DNA from: Gammaproteobacteria bacterium
GTDB taxonomy: Bacteria; Pseudomonadota; Gammaproteobacteria; Enterobacterales; Alteromonadaceae
DNA length: 49,442 nucleotides
NCBI GenBank assembly: GCA_018826295.1
Contig: JAHJZX010000003.1
Span: 1 to 49,442 of the forward strand
Direction of reading: 5' to 3'
Part shown: positions 8,195 to 18,405 of the stretch, piece by piece
Layout of the letters: every line of letters begins with the position of its first letter
How positions within the stretch are numbered: the stretch's first letter is position 1
The notes under the pieces: model-generated
What the model was told of the DNA's origin: nothing
Seen by the model: the letters and a program-made list of their open reading frames with translations, nothing else
Database searches by the model: none
Program-made: the position numbers and the translations under genes

Positions 8195-9979
8195 ATGAGC
8201 AAGCCACTATTACTTACTGAACTTGTGCTACGTGATGCACATCAGTCGTTGCTGGCCACCCGGCTGCGGCTGGAAGATATGCTGCCAATTGCAGCCAAGC
8301 TGGATAAAGTCGGCTACTGGTCAATGGAATCCTGGGGCGGCGCCACCTTTGATGCCTGTATTCGTTATCTGGGAGAAGATCCCTGGCATCGCATTCGCGA
8401 GCTGAAAAAAGCCATGCCGAACACCAAACAGCAAATGTTGCTGCGCGGCCAGAATTTACTCGGTTACCGTCATTATGCCGATGACGTAGTAGAAGCCTTT
8501 GTCGAGCGGGCACACAAGAATGGTGTAGATGTGTTCCGTATTTTTGATGCCATGAATGATATCCGCAACCTGCAAACTGCGGTGCAAGCGGCGATAAAGG
8601 TCGGCGCCCATGCTCAGGGTACAATTTCGTATACGGTAAGCCCGGTGCACACGGTCGATATGTGGGTGGATATGGCGCGTCAGCTCGAGGATATGGGCTG
8701 TCACTCTATTTGTATTAAGGATATGGCTGGCTTATTAAAGCCATATGTCTGTGAAGAGCTGGTTACCCGTATTAAAGAGGCAACTAAAATTCCGTTAGCC
8801 TTGCATTGTCATGCCACCACCGGCTTGAGTATGGCCACCTACCAAAAAGCTGTAGATGCCGGCATAGATATGCTCGACAGTGCGATTTCGTCTATGAGCA
8901 TGACATATGGTCACAGCGCAACTGAAACCATGGTTGCCATTACCGAAGGCACAGAACGTGATACCGGGCTAAACCTAGAATTGATGGCTGATATTGCCGC
9001 CTATTTTCGTGATGTGCGGCAAAAATACGCCCAGTTTGAAGGCTCATTAAAAGGCGTTGATGCGCGTATTTTGTTAGCGCAGGTACCCGGCGGCATGCTT
9101 ACCAATATGGAAAGCCAGCTCAAAGAGCAAGGCGCGCTGGACAAGCTGGACGCTGTGTTACAGGAAATTCCGCATGTGCGTGAAGATTTAGGCTTTTTAC
9201 CTCTGGTAACACCGACGTCGCAAATAGTCGGTACTCAGGCAGTATTAAACGTACTAACCGGTGAGCGCTACAAAAGCATCACCAAAGAAACGGCTGGCGT
9301 ATTAAAAGGTGAATACGGGGCAACGCCGGCACCGATGAACGCCGAGCTGCAGGCGCGGGTATTAGCCGGTGCGCAGGCCATTAGCTGTCGTCCGGCCGAC
9401 TTATTGCAGCCGGAGCTGGAAAAGCTGCAGACCGAGCTTAGCAGCCTGGCGAAAAGCGAAGACATTCGTCTGGCAGAAACGCCAATTGATGATGTGTTGA
9501 CCTATGCCTTGTTCCCGCAGGTCGGCTTAAAATTCCTGAAAAACCGCGATAACCCGGCCGCCTTTGAGCCGGCACCGGAACTCAGCCGTGTTGAAGAGAA
9601 AAAGCCAACCGCAGCTCAGGCCAAGCCGGTACAAAGCGGCCCGGCCAGTTATAGCGTGCGGGTTGATGGCAAGGTATATGAAGTTGACGTGGCACCAACA
9701 GGCGAGTTAACGGCGGTAAAACCTGTGGTGTCGGAAAATATTCCGGGCAGCGCTTCGGTAACGGGTAGCGGCACGTTAAATGCGCCGCTGGCTGGTAATA
9801 TCTGGAAAATCGTTACCAAGGTCGGAGCCAGGGTAAAACGTGGCGACGTGGTCATTATTATGGAAGCGATGAAAATGGAAACGGAAATCCGCGCCGTATC
9901 AGATGGCACCGTAGTTAATATTCACGTGGCTGCCGGTGATGCGGTAAGCACCGGCGATGTATTAATCAGCTTTGACTAA
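8195..9979 (+). CDS. oadA: Oxaloacetate decarboxylase alpha subunit (biotin carrier)
   Basis: A 594-residue protein. The N-terminal carboxyltransferase TIM barrel (about 5-270) starts with the LRDAHQS signature and has the metal/carboxyl-lysine region ICIKDMAG and LHCHATTG. A conserved carboxylase domain follows (about 290-460), then a Pro/Ala linker and a C-terminal biotinyl domain with EAMKMET; K560 is the biotinylated lysine. It moves CO2 from oxaloacetate to biotin, giving pyruvate; OadB then decarboxylates the biotin and exports Na+. Length and domain order are normal. It lies between oadG and oadB in one operon. Confidence 0.95.
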   Translation: MSKPLLLTELVLRDAHQSLLATRLRLEDMLPIAAKLDKVGYWSMESWGGATFDACIRYLGEDPWHRIRELKKAMPNTKQQMLLRGQNLLGYRHYADDVVEAFVERAHKNGVDVFRIFDAMNDIRNLQTAVQAAIKVGAHAQGTISYTVSPVHTVDMWVDMARQLEDMGCHSICIKDMAGLLKPYVCEELVTRIKEATKIPLALHCHATTGLSMATYQKAVDAGIDMLDSAISSMSMTYGHSATETMVAITEGTERDTGLNLELMADIAAYFRDVRQKYAQFEGSLKGVDARILLAQVPGGMLTNMESQLKEQGALDKLDAVLQEIPHVREDLGFLPLVTPTSQIVGTQAVLNVLTGERYKSITKETAGVLKGEYGATPAPMNAELQARVLAGAQAISCRPADLLQPELEKLQTELSSLAKSEDIRLAETPIDDVLTYALFPQVGLKFLKNRDNPAAFEPAPELSRVEEKKPTAAQAKPVQSGPASYSVRVDGKVYEVDVAPTGELTAVKPVVSENIPGSASVTGSGTLNAPLAGNIWKIVTKVGARVKRGDVVIIMEAMKMETEIRAVSDGTVVNIHVAAGDAVSTGDVLISFD

Positions 9980-10000
9980 GCCGTACGCTGAGGAATTTTC

Positions 10001-11131
10001 ATGGACGCAGTCACAACTCTAATCGCCTCTACCGGACTAATGAATTTCAGCCTTGGTCAGGTAATCATGATGCTGGTTGGTTTTTTACTCTTGTATCTGG
10101 CGATAGCACGCGGTTTTGAGCCGCTGCTGCTTTTGCCTATTGGCTTTGGGGCTATTTTAACTAATATTCCGCTGGCCGGCATGGGCGAACCCGGCGGCTT
10201 GCTGTATATGATTTACGAAGTGGGCATTGGCACCGGCATTTTCCCGCTGCTGATCTTTATGGGCGTGGGTGCAATGACCGATTTTGCTGCCCTGATCGCT
10301 AACCCGCGGATGCTGTTTTTAGGTGCGGCGGCTCAGTTTGGTATCTTTGCTACCTTGCTCGGCGCCATTGCACTAAATGCGGTGCCCGGGCTTAGCTTTA
10401 CCATGAAAGAAGCCTCTGCTATTGCCATTATTGGTGGGGCTGACGGCCCGACCGCTATTTTTCTGGCGTCAAAACTGGCACCGGATTTACTCGGCGCCAT
10501 AGCTGTTGCCGCGTATTCTTATATGGCATTAGTGCCAATTATTCAGCCGCCGATTATGCGGGCTTTAACCAGCAAAGCTGAGCGTAATATTCAGATGGTG
10601 CAACTGCGGGTGGTTAGCAAAAAAGAGAAGATCATCTTCCCACTGGCAGTATTGTTGCTGACCATTTTACTATTGCCCAGCGCCGCGCCACTAATAGGTA
10701 TGTTTTGTTTGGGTAACCTGATGCGTGAATGCGGCGTGGTAGAGCGGTTAAATAAAACCGCGCAGAACGAGCTGATTAACATTGTCACTATCTTCCTGGG
10801 TTTAGCGGTAGGCTCTAAGCTGAGCGCTGATAAATTTCTGACGATGCAGACGCTGGGTATTTTAGTGTTGGGGGCAGTGGCCTTTGCTATAGGCACGGCT
10901 TCAGGCGTTATTATGGCCAAGATTATGGGGCGGTTTTCCAAAGATCCAATCAACCCTTTAATCGGCGCGGCTGGTGTCTCTGCGGTGCCGATGGCAGCGC
11001 GGGTGGTAAACAAGGTAGGCCTGCAGGCTAATCCGCACAACTTCTTGCTGATGCATGCTATGGGGCCGAATGTGGCCGGAGTAATAGGCTCGGCGGTGGC
11101 TGCCGGTATTTTACTGGCGCTGGTTGGTTAA
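10001..11131 (+). CDS. oadB: Oxaloacetate decarboxylase beta subunit (Na+ pump)
   Basis: A 376-residue polytopic membrane protein. It carries OadB/GcdB/MmdB hallmarks: [10 protein letters not shown] in a re-entrant region and the [14 protein letters not shown] segment near the C terminus. It decarboxylates carboxybiotin on OadA and couples this to outward Na+ transport. GAGGA precedes the ATG, 21 bases after oadA. A strong terminator follows. The E. coli-like length (about 430) is not reached, but 376 fits the family core and the N terminus includes the first helices. Confidence 0.93.
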   Translation: MDAVTTLIASTGLMNFSLGQVIMMLVGFLLLYLAIARGFEPLLLLPIGFGAILTNIPLAGMGEPGGLLYMIYEVGIGTGIFPLLIFMGVGAMTDFAALIANPRMLFLGAAAQFGIFATLLGAIALNAVPGLSFTMKEASAIAIIGGADGPTAIFLASKLAPDLLGAIAVAAYSYMALVPIIQPPIMRALTSKAERNIQMVQLRVVSKKEKIIFPLAVLLLTILLLPSAAPLIGMFCLGNLMRECGVVERLNKTAQNELINIVTIFLGLAVGSKLSADKFLTMQTLGILVLGAVAFAIGTASGVIMAKIMGRFSKDPINPLIGAAGVSAVPMAARVVNKVGLQANPHNFLLMHAMGPNVAGVIGSAVAAGILLALVG

Positions 11132-11144
11132 TAAACGACAGAAT

Positions 11145-11175
11145 AAAAAAACCGCTGAGCTCAGCGGTTTTTTTT
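11145..11175. terminator. Bidirectional terminator after oadB
   Basis: A perfect inverted repeat with 15-base arms centred on GAGCTC (AACCGCTGAG / CTCAGCGGTT core), flanked by an A-run on one side and a T-run on the other. It ends oadGAB on the plus strand and, by symmetry, the converging murein endopeptidase gene on the minus strand. Confidence 0.85.
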
Positions 11176-11186
11176 ATGGCTGCGGA

Positions 11187-12536
11187 TTAAGGCGCGGCAG
11201 TTGCGCTGCCTGGTGCTTTTGCCAGCAGCACCCGCTCTTTAGTTTGCAACTGTGCCAGGGTTTGTGTCGCCTGAGCTACAAAAGCTGTTTGCTCAGCGCC
11301 GGTTAGCGGCTTGGCTTGTGGCAATTTTACTGTTCTGGGGTTACGGTGCACGCCATCCACAACAAACTCATAATGTAAATGTGGCCCGGTAACGCGGCCG
11401 GTACCACCAAGACGGCCAATCACGTCACTCTGGCGGACCTTGTCGCCCTTGGCAACCAGACGTTTAGACAGGTGCAGGTATTTAGTGACGATATTATTAG
11501 CATGCTGAATAAACACATAGTGGCCGTTTAAGTTGTTATAGGCCGAAGCAACCACACGGCCATCACCGGCAGCCATAATCGGCGTACCAACCGGTGCAGC
11601 ATAATCGACACCATTGTGTGGCCGAACGGTTTTTAACACCGGGTGTAAACGGCGCGGGTTAAAATTGGAACTGACATACTGAAAACTGACTGGTGCCCGT
11701 AAGAACGCCTGGCGCATACTGGCACCATCCGGCTTGTAATAGTTGCCATCGGTGTGGCGCACGGCCTGATACAAAAAGCCCTGGTTTTGAAACTGAGCGG
11801 CCACGATGTTGCCGTTACTGATAAATTCGCCGTCGACATATTGGGTTTCGTACAGCACGCTAAAGCTATCACCGGCGCGGATATCTAAGCCAAAATCGAT
11901 GTCCCAGCCAAAAATACCGGCCAGGCTCATAATTTGTGCTTCGCTTAAACCCGCGGTAATACCGGCACTCCAGAAATTACTGCGAATTTCAGCACTGGCA
12001 AACTGGCTGCGTAATTCCACTTCTTTTTTCAGTTCTTGCGCGACAAAATTGCCGTTTGCGTCGCGGTTAATGCGTAAGGTAGTCAGATGGTTCAGCGCAT
12101 AGCGTAGCTCTTGTAACTGGCCATCGCTGGTTAAACCAAACTCCAGTTGTTCGCCCGGAAACAACCGCGTCAGTGTTTTGGCTGGCTTACCCAGGGCTAA
12201 CACGTCCAACATGGTTTGCTGGCTAACACCGGCTTTGCTAAACAGTGCCGATAATGCATCACCTTTTTTAACCTGCAGTATTTGCCAGTTTAATGAGTCA
12301 TCTTCGTCGGGTAATTCTGCCAGAGCGGCCACAGCTTGTTCGGCCTCGACAAAAGTGTCGGCCTGCAGTGGTATATCAAGTTGGTAACGTTTGCCTATTT
12401 CCAGACTGTCAGTTTTACTGCTTTTCGATGCCGCTGCCTGTTCTGAGGGGAGAAGTAAAATTACCGCTAATAAAGCTGAGGTTGCTGCAATCAGCACCTT
12501 ATGTTGCTTGGGAATGGTTTTGACGAATTGATGCAT
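11187..12536 (-). CDS. mepM: MepM-like murein DD-endopeptidase (M23 family)
   Basis: A 449-residue protein: N-terminal membrane anchor/signal (about 14-32), an OapA/LysM-like region (about 80-150, ILQVKKGDALSALF), a central domain, and a C-terminal LytM/M23 zinc peptidase (about 310-405). Metal-ligand motifs are HNGVDY and HLHYEF. The size and order match MepM (YebA) of E. coli, which cleaves D-Ala-mDAP cross-links in the periplasm to let new peptidoglycan be inserted. It is divergent from tyrS, an arrangement also known in other gammaproteobacteria. The specific symbol rests on architecture, so a paralogue is possible. Confidence 0.85.
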   Translation of the reverse strand: MHQFVKTIPKQHKVLIAATSALLAVILLLPSEQAAASKSSKTDSLEIGKRYQLDIPLQADTFVEAEQAVAALAELPDEDDSLNWQILQVKKGDALSALFSKAGVSQQTMLDVLALGKPAKTLTRLFPGEQLEFGLTSDGQLQELRYALNHLTTLRINRDANGNFVAQELKKEVELRSQFASAEIRSNFWSAGITAGLSEAQIMSLAGIFGWDIDFGLDIRAGDSFSVLYETQYVDGEFISNGNIVAAQFQNQGFLYQAVRHTDGNYYKPDGASMRQAFLRAPVSFQYVSSNFNPRRLHPVLKTVRPHNGVDYAAPVGTPIMAAGDGRVVASAYNNLNGHYVFIQHANNIVTKYLHLSKRLVAKGDKVRQSDVIGRLGGTGRVTGPHLHYEFVVDGVHRNPRTVKLPQAKPLTGAEQTAFVAQATQTLAQLQTKERVLLAKAPGSATAAP

Positions 12537-12684
12537 AATACGGTTCTTGGCTCAACAAACGCACAAAATCCGAGCATATACCGTTTTTTTACCCGATACC
12601 AGACTTTTGTGCGTTTCCCCCGGCCTGAACATGCTATAGAATGCGGAAACTTTGCACGATCAGGTATCACATCAGGAGACAAAA

Positions 12685-13887
12685 ATGGCAGATTGGGAGC
12701 AGGCATTAGCTGAATTAAAACGCGGCTGTGAAGAAATTCTGCTGGAAGAAGAGCTTATCGCTAAGTTAAAAGAAGGTAAGCCTTTAAAAATCAAGGCCGG
12801 CTTTGATCCAACTGCACCAGATCTGCATTTAGGCCATACCGTGCTGATTAATAAATTGCGTACCTTTCAGCAATTGGGGCATGAAGTCATCTTTCTGATT
12901 GGCGATTTTACCGGTTTAATTGGCGACCCAACCGGCAAAAACGTGACCCGCAAACCACTTAGCCGCGAAGACGTGCTGGCAAACGCTGAAACCTACAAAG
13001 AGCAGGTGTTTAAAATTCTCGACCCGGCTAAAACCCGCGTCGCCTTTAACTCACAGTGGATGAACGAATTAGGCGCGGCTGGCATGATCAAACTGGCCGC
13101 ACGCCAGACAGTGGCCCGTATGCTGGAGCGTGATGATTTTAAAAAGCGCTACGCCAATAATCAGTCAATTGCGATCCACGAGTTTTTGTACCCGCTGGTG
13201 CAGGGCTGGGATTCAGTTGCGCTGCAAGCCGACGTTGAAATGGGCGGCACCGATCAGCGCTTTAACCTGCTGATGGGCCGTGAATTACAAAAAGACGAAG
13301 GGCAGCGCCCGCAAACGGTAATGATGGTACCGCTGCTGGAAGGTCTGGACGGCGTGCAAAAGATGTCAAAATCGCTGGGCAACTACGTCGGTATTACCGA
13401 TGCGCCTAACGATATGTTTGGCAAAATCATGTCGATTTCTGACGAGCTGATGTGGCGTTACTACGATTTACTGAGCTTTAAGCCGATTGAAGACATTAGT
13501 GCGTTGAAACAGCAAGTTGCCGCCGGCGCGAACCCGCGCGATATCAAAATCTTATTGGCGAAAGAAATTATTGCCCGTTTCCATGATGACGCTGCAGCTG
13601 AAGCGGCACACCAGGACTTTATCCAGCGTTTTAGTAAAAATGCGTTACCGGATGAAATACCTGAAGTCAGTATAACCTGCGAAAGTACCAGCATGCCGAT
13701 TGCTAATCTGCTAAAAGAAGCGGGCTTGGTCGACAGTACGTCCGAAGCGATCCGCATGATTAAACAAGGTGCGGTCAAGCTAAATGGCGAGACAAAAATT
13801 GACGATACCAGGCTGGAAGTAGCCAAAGGCAGTTGCGAAATTTACCAGGTCGGTAAACGTAAGTTCGCTAAAATCAGCTTAGTTTAA
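12685..13887 (+). CDS. tyrS: Tyrosyl-tRNA synthetase
   Basis: A 400-residue class I synthetase. The ATG at 12685 is chosen because CAGGAG lies 8 bases upstream; the 33-base upstream extension has no ribosome site. ATP-binding signatures are H48-L-G-H51 and K226-MSKS. The C-terminal S4-like RNA-binding domain covers about 335-400. The HLGH form and length near 400 are those of the second bacterial TyrRS type (TyrRZ-like) rather than the 424-residue E. coli form. It charges tRNA-Tyr. A TATAGA/TAGAAT -10-like element lies at 12635-12642. Confidence 0.95.
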   Translation: MADWEQALAELKRGCEEILLEEELIAKLKEGKPLKIKAGFDPTAPDLHLGHTVLINKLRTFQQLGHEVIFLIGDFTGLIGDPTGKNVTRKPLSREDVLANAETYKEQVFKILDPAKTRVAFNSQWMNELGAAGMIKLAARQTVARMLERDDFKKRYANNQSIAIHEFLYPLVQGWDSVALQADVEMGGTDQRFNLLMGRELQKDEGQRPQTVMMVPLLEGLDGVQKMSKSLGNYVGITDAPNDMFGKIMSISDELMWRYYDLLSFKPIEDISALKQQVAAGANPRDIKILLAKEIIARFHDDAAAEAAHQDFIQRFSKNALPDEIPEVSITCESTSMPIANLLKEAGLVDSTSEAIRMIKQGAVKLNGETKIDDTRLEVAKGSCEIYQVGKRKFAKISLV

Positions 13888-14017
13888 TTGTACTTAGCGC
13901 AGCATCTTAACCGGTGCTGTGCATCCCTTCTGGCTCCCCGCTCACCGAATACGCCTAGTACCCTGGTGCTGATGAACTACACTGAAGTTACGCACAGCCA
14001 TCAGTACGAGGTATGTT

Positions 14018-16735
14018 ATGACCACGCCTAATCCCTATGCCGATAACCTTAGTGTCGGGCAGCAGCGCTATCAGATTTTCAGTTTAAGCAAAGCCGCAGC
14101 CAAATTTGGTGATATTAGCCGGCTGCCATTTTCGTTAAAAGTGTTGTTAGAAAACCTGCTGCGTAATCTGGACGGTGATACGGTAACCGATGCAGATATT
14201 CAGGCGCTGGTTGACTGGCAAAAAACCGGCAGCTCGGAGCGCGAAATTGCGTTTAGGCCAGCGCGGGTACTGATGCAGGATTTTACCGGCGTGCCGGCAG
14301 TAGTTGATTTAGCCGCCATGCGCGCAGCGGTAGCGGCGTTGGGAGAAGATCCCGACAAGGTAAACCCGTTATCGCCGGTAGATTTAGTCATTGACCACTC
14401 TGTGATGGTAGACCGCTACGCCACTGAGCAAGCCTTTAGCGAAAACGTTGATATTGAAATGCAGCGCAATCATGAGCGTTATGCCTTTTTACGTTGGGGC
14501 GCTAAGGCATTTGCCAATTTTAGGGTGGTGCCGCCGGGTACCGGTATTTGCCATCAGGTAAACCTGGAGTATTTAGGCCAAAGTGTCTGGGCGCAGCAAA
14601 CCGACGAAGGGATGCTGGCCTATCCGGATACACTGGTCGGTACCGATTCACATACAACGATGATCAATGCGCTGGGTATTTTGGGCTGGGGTGTCGGCGG
14701 CATTGAAGCCGAAGCGGCTATGCTGGGCCAGCCGGTGTCGATGATTATTCCTGATGTGGTGGGCTTTGAGTTTACCGGCACTTTGCCTGCCGGAATTACC
14801 GCTACCGACTTAGTGCTGACAGTGACACAAATACTGCGCAAGCATGGTGTGGTGGGCAAATTTGTTGAGTTTTTCGGCGCTGGCCTGGCGCAGTTATCCC
14901 TGGCTGATCGCGCCACTATCGCCAATATGGCACCGGAATATGGTGCGACCTGCGGCTTTTTTCCGGTTGATCAGATCACGCTGGATTATATGCAACTCAC
15001 TGGTCGGGATGATGCGGTTATTGCCAGGGTTAAAGCTTATTGCCAGGCACAGGGGCTGTGGCGGCAAGACGCCGGCGAGCTGATATTCACCGACAGGCTG
15101 CACCTTGATCTTAGTAGCGTAGAGCCATCTTTAGCCGGGCCGAAACGGCCGCAGGACAGAGTGACACTGCGTGGATTAAAACAGCACTGTGATGATGCGA
15201 TAGCGCTGGAGGTTAAACAAACTACACAGCGCGAAGCCGAGCTTGTTAATGAAGGCGGTGGCCAGATAAAAGCTGAGCCTGTCGATTCAGGCTTTGAACT
15301 GGACGGAGCGCGGATAAAACTGGACGACCATGCCGTGGTTATCGCCGCTATTACGTCCTGCACTAATACTTCTAACCCCAGCGTATTAATGGCCGCCGGC
15401 CTGTTAGCTAAACACGCGGTGGAAAAAGGCTTAAAACGCCAGCCCTGGGTTAAAAGCTCACTGGCACCGGGGTCTAAAGTGGTAACACGCTACCTGCAAC
15501 AGGCCGGACTGATGCAGCCGCTGCAGCAGCTTGGCTTTCATCTGGTTGGCTATGGCTGTACTACTTGTATTGGTAATTCCGGCCCGTTGCTAAAGCCGAT
15601 TGAACAGGCCATCAGCAAAGCTGATCTGAATGTATCTGCAGTGTTATCCGGTAACCGTAATTTTGAAGGCCGCATTCATCCGTTAGTTAAGTCTAACTGG
15701 CTGGCATCGCCGCCTTTGGTGGTGGCCTATGCCCTGGCTGGCACGATCAATATAGATTTAACCAGCCAACCGCTGGGGCGGGATAAAGACGGTAACGAGG
15801 TGTACTTAAAGGATATCTGGCCCAGCAGCCAGCAGATAGCCGATGCGGTTGCCAAGGTACAAAGTAGTATGTTCAGTAAAGAATATGCCAAAGTATTTGA
15901 TGGCGATGCCAGTTGGCAATCTATTGCGGTACCTAAGGCGAAAACCTATGCCTGGCCGGAGTCTACTTATATCCGTCAGCCGGATTTTTTCCGCGCGTTA
16001 ACGCGTAAACCCAAGCCGGTAAGCGATATTGTGCATGCAAGGCTGTTGGCCATACTGGGAGACTCAGTCACGACAGACCATATTTCACCGGCAGGCTCCA
16101 TTAAACTGAATAGCCCGGCCGGTGAGTACCTGTCGGAGCATGGCATAGATAAAGCCGACTTCAATTCCTATGGTTCACGGCGCGGTAACCATGAGGTGAT
16201 GGTGCGCGGTACCTTTGCTAACGTGCGTATTCGCAACGAAATGCTGCCTGGTAGTGAAGGCGGGGTGACTAAACATTTTCCGTCTGGCGAAACCATGGCT
16301 ATTTTTGATGCCGCCATGCGTTATCAGCAACAACAGCTGCCGTTAATTGTTGTGGCAGGCAAGGAGTATGGTACCGGCTCATCGCGCGATTGGGCTGCCA
16401 AAGGAACTTTAATGCTTGGCGTCAGAGCGGTACTGGCTGAGTCGTTTGAGCGTATTCACCGCTCTAATTTAATTGGTATGGGCGTATTGCCGCTGCAGTT
16501 CCCGCCTGGTACAGACAGGAAAACCTTAAAGTTAACCGGGGCAGAAAACTTTACGTTACGGGGCCTGAACCAACTTAAGCCGCGGCAAAAGCTGGAGTTG
16601 ATCATTACTTATGCCGACGGTGAAAAACAGGAAGTCGATGTGCATTGCCGTATCGACACCGGCAATGAGCTGGCTTATTACCAACACGGTGGTATTTTAC
16701 ATTACGTACTGCGCCGGATGATAGGTGAAGCCTGA
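14018..16735 (+). CDS. acnA: Aconitate hydratase A
   Basis: A 905-residue protein with the AcnA/IRP architecture. The three [4Fe-4S] ligands are C448 (ITSCTNTSNP), C514 and C517 (GCTTCIGNSG). The C-terminal swivel domain with YGTGSSRDWAAKG is complete. It interconverts citrate and isocitrate in the TCA cycle; AcnA enzymes are usually the more oxidation-resistant, stationary-phase form. It is monocistronic, with GAGGT before the ATG. A hairpin after the stop separates it from the converging channel gene. Confidence 0.96.
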   Translation: MTTPNPYADNLSVGQQRYQIFSLSKAAAKFGDISRLPFSLKVLLENLLRNLDGDTVTDADIQALVDWQKTGSSEREIAFRPARVLMQDFTGVPAVVDLAAMRAAVAALGEDPDKVNPLSPVDLVIDHSVMVDRYATEQAFSENVDIEMQRNHERYAFLRWGAKAFANFRVVPPGTGICHQVNLEYLGQSVWAQQTDEGMLAYPDTLVGTDSHTTMINALGILGWGVGGIEAEAAMLGQPVSMIIPDVVGFEFTGTLPAGITATDLVLTVTQILRKHGVVGKFVEFFGAGLAQLSLADRATIANMAPEYGATCGFFPVDQITLDYMQLTGRDDAVIARVKAYCQAQGLWRQDAGELIFTDRLHLDLSSVEPSLAGPKRPQDRVTLRGLKQHCDDAIALEVKQTTQREAELVNEGGGQIKAEPVDSGFELDGARIKLDDHAVVIAAITSCTNTSNPSVLMAAGLLAKHAVEKGLKRQPWVKSSLAPGSKVVTRYLQQAGLMQPLQQLGFHLVGYGCTTCIGNSGPLLKPIEQAISKADLNVSAVLSGNRNFEGRIHPLVKSNWLASPPLVVAYALAGTINIDLTSQPLGRDKDGNEVYLKDIWPSSQQIADAVAKVQSSMFSKEYAKVFDGDASWQSIAVPKAKTYAWPESTYIRQPDFFRALTRKPKPVSDIVHARLLAILGDSVTTDHISPAGSIKLNSPAGEYLSEHGIDKADFNSYGSRRGNHEVMVRGTFANVRIRNEMLPGSEGGVTKHFPSGETMAIFDAAMRYQQQQLPLIVVAGKEYGTGSSRDWAAKGTLMLGVRAVLAESFERIHRSNLIGMGVLPLQFPPGTDRKTLKLTGAENFTLRGLNQLKPRQKLELIITYADGEKQEVDVHCRIDTGNELAYYQHGGILHYVLRRMIGEA

Positions 16736-16745
16736 TGTAACTTAG

Positions 16746-16769
16746 AGCGCCTGCCAACCGGCAGGCGCT
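16746..16769. terminator. Bidirectional hairpin between acnA and the MscS-like gene
   Basis: AGCGCCTGCC (16746-16755) and GGCAGGCGCT (16760-16769) form a perfect 10-bp stem with an AACC loop. It lies between two converging genes. The T-run is short on both sides, so strength is uncertain. Confidence 0.65.
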
Positions 16770-16777
16770 GTTCCAGG

Positions 16778-18070
16778 TTATTGTTGCTGTGCCGGTGGCA
16801 GCGAGCCTGACTTAATATGCAGATCGCGCTGTGGGTAGGGTATGGTAATGGCCGCTTGTTTAAAAGCGCGCCATATGGCGATATTGATGTCAGATCGGAC
16901 GGTATCGGCACCGTATTCCGGATCGGCAATCCATACCCGCAACTCCAGTTCAATACCGCTGTCGGCAAAACTTTTTAGCATCACGGTAGGCGCCGGATCA
17001 TTCAACACCCGTTTTGATTTATTCGCGCATTGCAGCATTAACGCCATGGCCTGCTCGGGGTCGTCATCGTAGCTTACCTGTACCAGAATTTTTACCCGCA
17101 CATTGCGGTCTTCATAGCTCCAGTTAATGACTTCTGAGGTAATCAGGTTTTCATTCGGGATCAGCGTATCGACACCCTCGCGGTTACGCACCACCACATA
17201 GCGGGCTTTTAATTCGTGCACCCAACCAAAATTTTCACCAACGGAGATCACATCGCCCGGTTTAACACTGCGATCCAGCACCAGTATAAAGCCGCTGATA
17301 AAGTTTGACGCTATACGCTGCAAGCCAAAACCCAGGCCTACACCCAGCGCGCCGCCAAATACCGCCAGCGAGCTAAGGTTAATACCCACAGCGTTTAAGG
17401 CGATTAAAAAGGCGATGGTAATAAGTAAAAACTTACTGAACTTACTAAAACCCACCTGCATGCTGGGGCTGACGTGTTTGGCTTTTTTTAATTGCTGGTT
17501 TAGCAATTCGGCCAGCCACAGCGCCAGCGTAAAAGCCAGAATAATCACCAGTGTTAGTTTTACCGCCCCAAGCAGTGAGATGCGGCTGTCGCCGAGATCA
17601 AAACCCATAGCGTCCATCAGCTGCATCAAAGGGGTTAACCAGCCAGCCAAATGCAATACCACGAGCAACCAGATCGTCACGGCAATAACCGGCTCTGCCG
17701 ACTTAACCAGCGGGCTGGATAAAAAAGCTTTGCGTAAGATGTAAACCAGTAAGCGGATCACGCCCAGTGCCAGGCTTATCGGAATAAGCAATTGCAACAG
17801 CTGATGGCTAAGCTGATAAATACTGAATACTTCGCGGCTGATAGCCAACAATGCCGCCAGGCTAAAAGGCAACAAAATACGCTGAGAGCTGCGCAGAGCC
17901 ACATGACGTAAGCCCTGACCGCCGCTGTCGTTTAAACGCTGGCCAAGAAAGCGGTTTATTAACACAGCCACGCTAATGCTCAGTGCTATCGCCGCCAACT
18001 GATACCAGAGTGAAGCTTGTTGTAACTGCAGCAATAACTGCTGCCACTGTGTAAGAAGTTTTTCCAGCAT
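16778..18070 (-). CDS. MscS-family mechanosensitive channel
   Basis: A 430-residue inner-membrane protein with five or six N-terminal helices. The conserved pore helix and lipid-facing Gly/Ala pattern follow (GGALGVGLGFGLQRIASNFISGFILV, about 240-265). A beta domain with the SVKPGDVI and IPNENLI signatures and a C-terminal alpha/beta domain complete it. The family opens under membrane tension on hypo-osmotic shock. It is longer than MscS (286) and lacks the large periplasmic part of MscK, so it is a mid-size YbdG/MscM-like member. Its start codon lies 84 bases from the left end of the transposon, so its promoter region may be split by the insertion. Confidence 0.9.
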   Translation of the reverse strand: MLEKLLTQWQQLLLQLQQASLWYQLAAIALSISVAVLINRFLGQRLNDSGGQGLRHVALRSSQRILLPFSLAALLAISREVFSIYQLSHQLLQLLIPISLALGVIRLLVYILRKAFLSSPLVKSAEPVIAVTIWLLVVLHLAGWLTPLMQLMDAMGFDLGDSRISLLGAVKLTLVIILAFTLALWLAELLNQQLKKAKHVSPSMQVGFSKFSKFLLITIAFLIALNAVGINLSSLAVFGGALGVGLGFGLQRIASNFISGFILVLDRSVKPGDVISVGENFGWVHELKARYVVVRNREGVDTLIPNENLITSEVINWSYEDRNVRVKILVQVSYDDDPEQAMALMLQCANKSKRVLNDPAPTVMLKSFADSGIELELRVWIADPEYGADTVRSDINIAIWRAFKQAAITIPYPQRDLHIKSGSLPPAQQQ

Positions 18071-18153
18071 AGTTTTTTCGGTTGTCTAAGTTGTTGTTTT
18101 ACCTTAGCAGAAAAGCGCGCTTGCGCCCATTGTTCTGTGTCGGTTGAACAGAG

Positions 18154-18297
18154 TGGAGGCTCCAGTTTTTTCTGAACGGAGCGTGATTGTAAGTTATTGA
18201 ATTATAAAGGCGCAAAAATAAAGTCCAATTTAGGTAGGTTTAAAAGTCCGGGCTTAGGCCTGAACGGAGGCATAAATTCCGGTTTTAATCTGAACGG
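18154..18297 (+). repeat. Left end: terminal repeat and three 22-bp TnsB-type sites
   Basis: Three 22-base sites all end in CTGAACGG: 18158-18179, 18246-18267 and 18276-18297. Each has a TCC word near the start and a pyrimidine-rich middle. The outermost is fused to the terminal TGGAGGCTCC. Spaced sites at one end and abutting sites at the other is the layout of Tn7 left and right ends. Confidence 0.75.
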
Positions 18298-18362
18298 GCA
18301 CGAGTTTATTGCCCATCTTTTGACGGTGCTGAACTGAGAATGCTATGTAGAATTATAGACAA

Positions 18363-18392
18363 AAAAATACCGCTCGTTTGAGCGGTATTTTT
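18363..18392 (-). terminator. Terminator of the tns operon
   Basis: AAAAATACCGCTC (18363-18375) and GAGCGGTATTTTT (18380-18392) pair around a GTTT loop. It lies 14 bases beyond the tniQ stop codon and ends transcription before the left transposon end. By symmetry it also works on the plus strand. Confidence 0.8.
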
Positions 18393-18405
18393 GGGGGGAG
18401 ACTGG

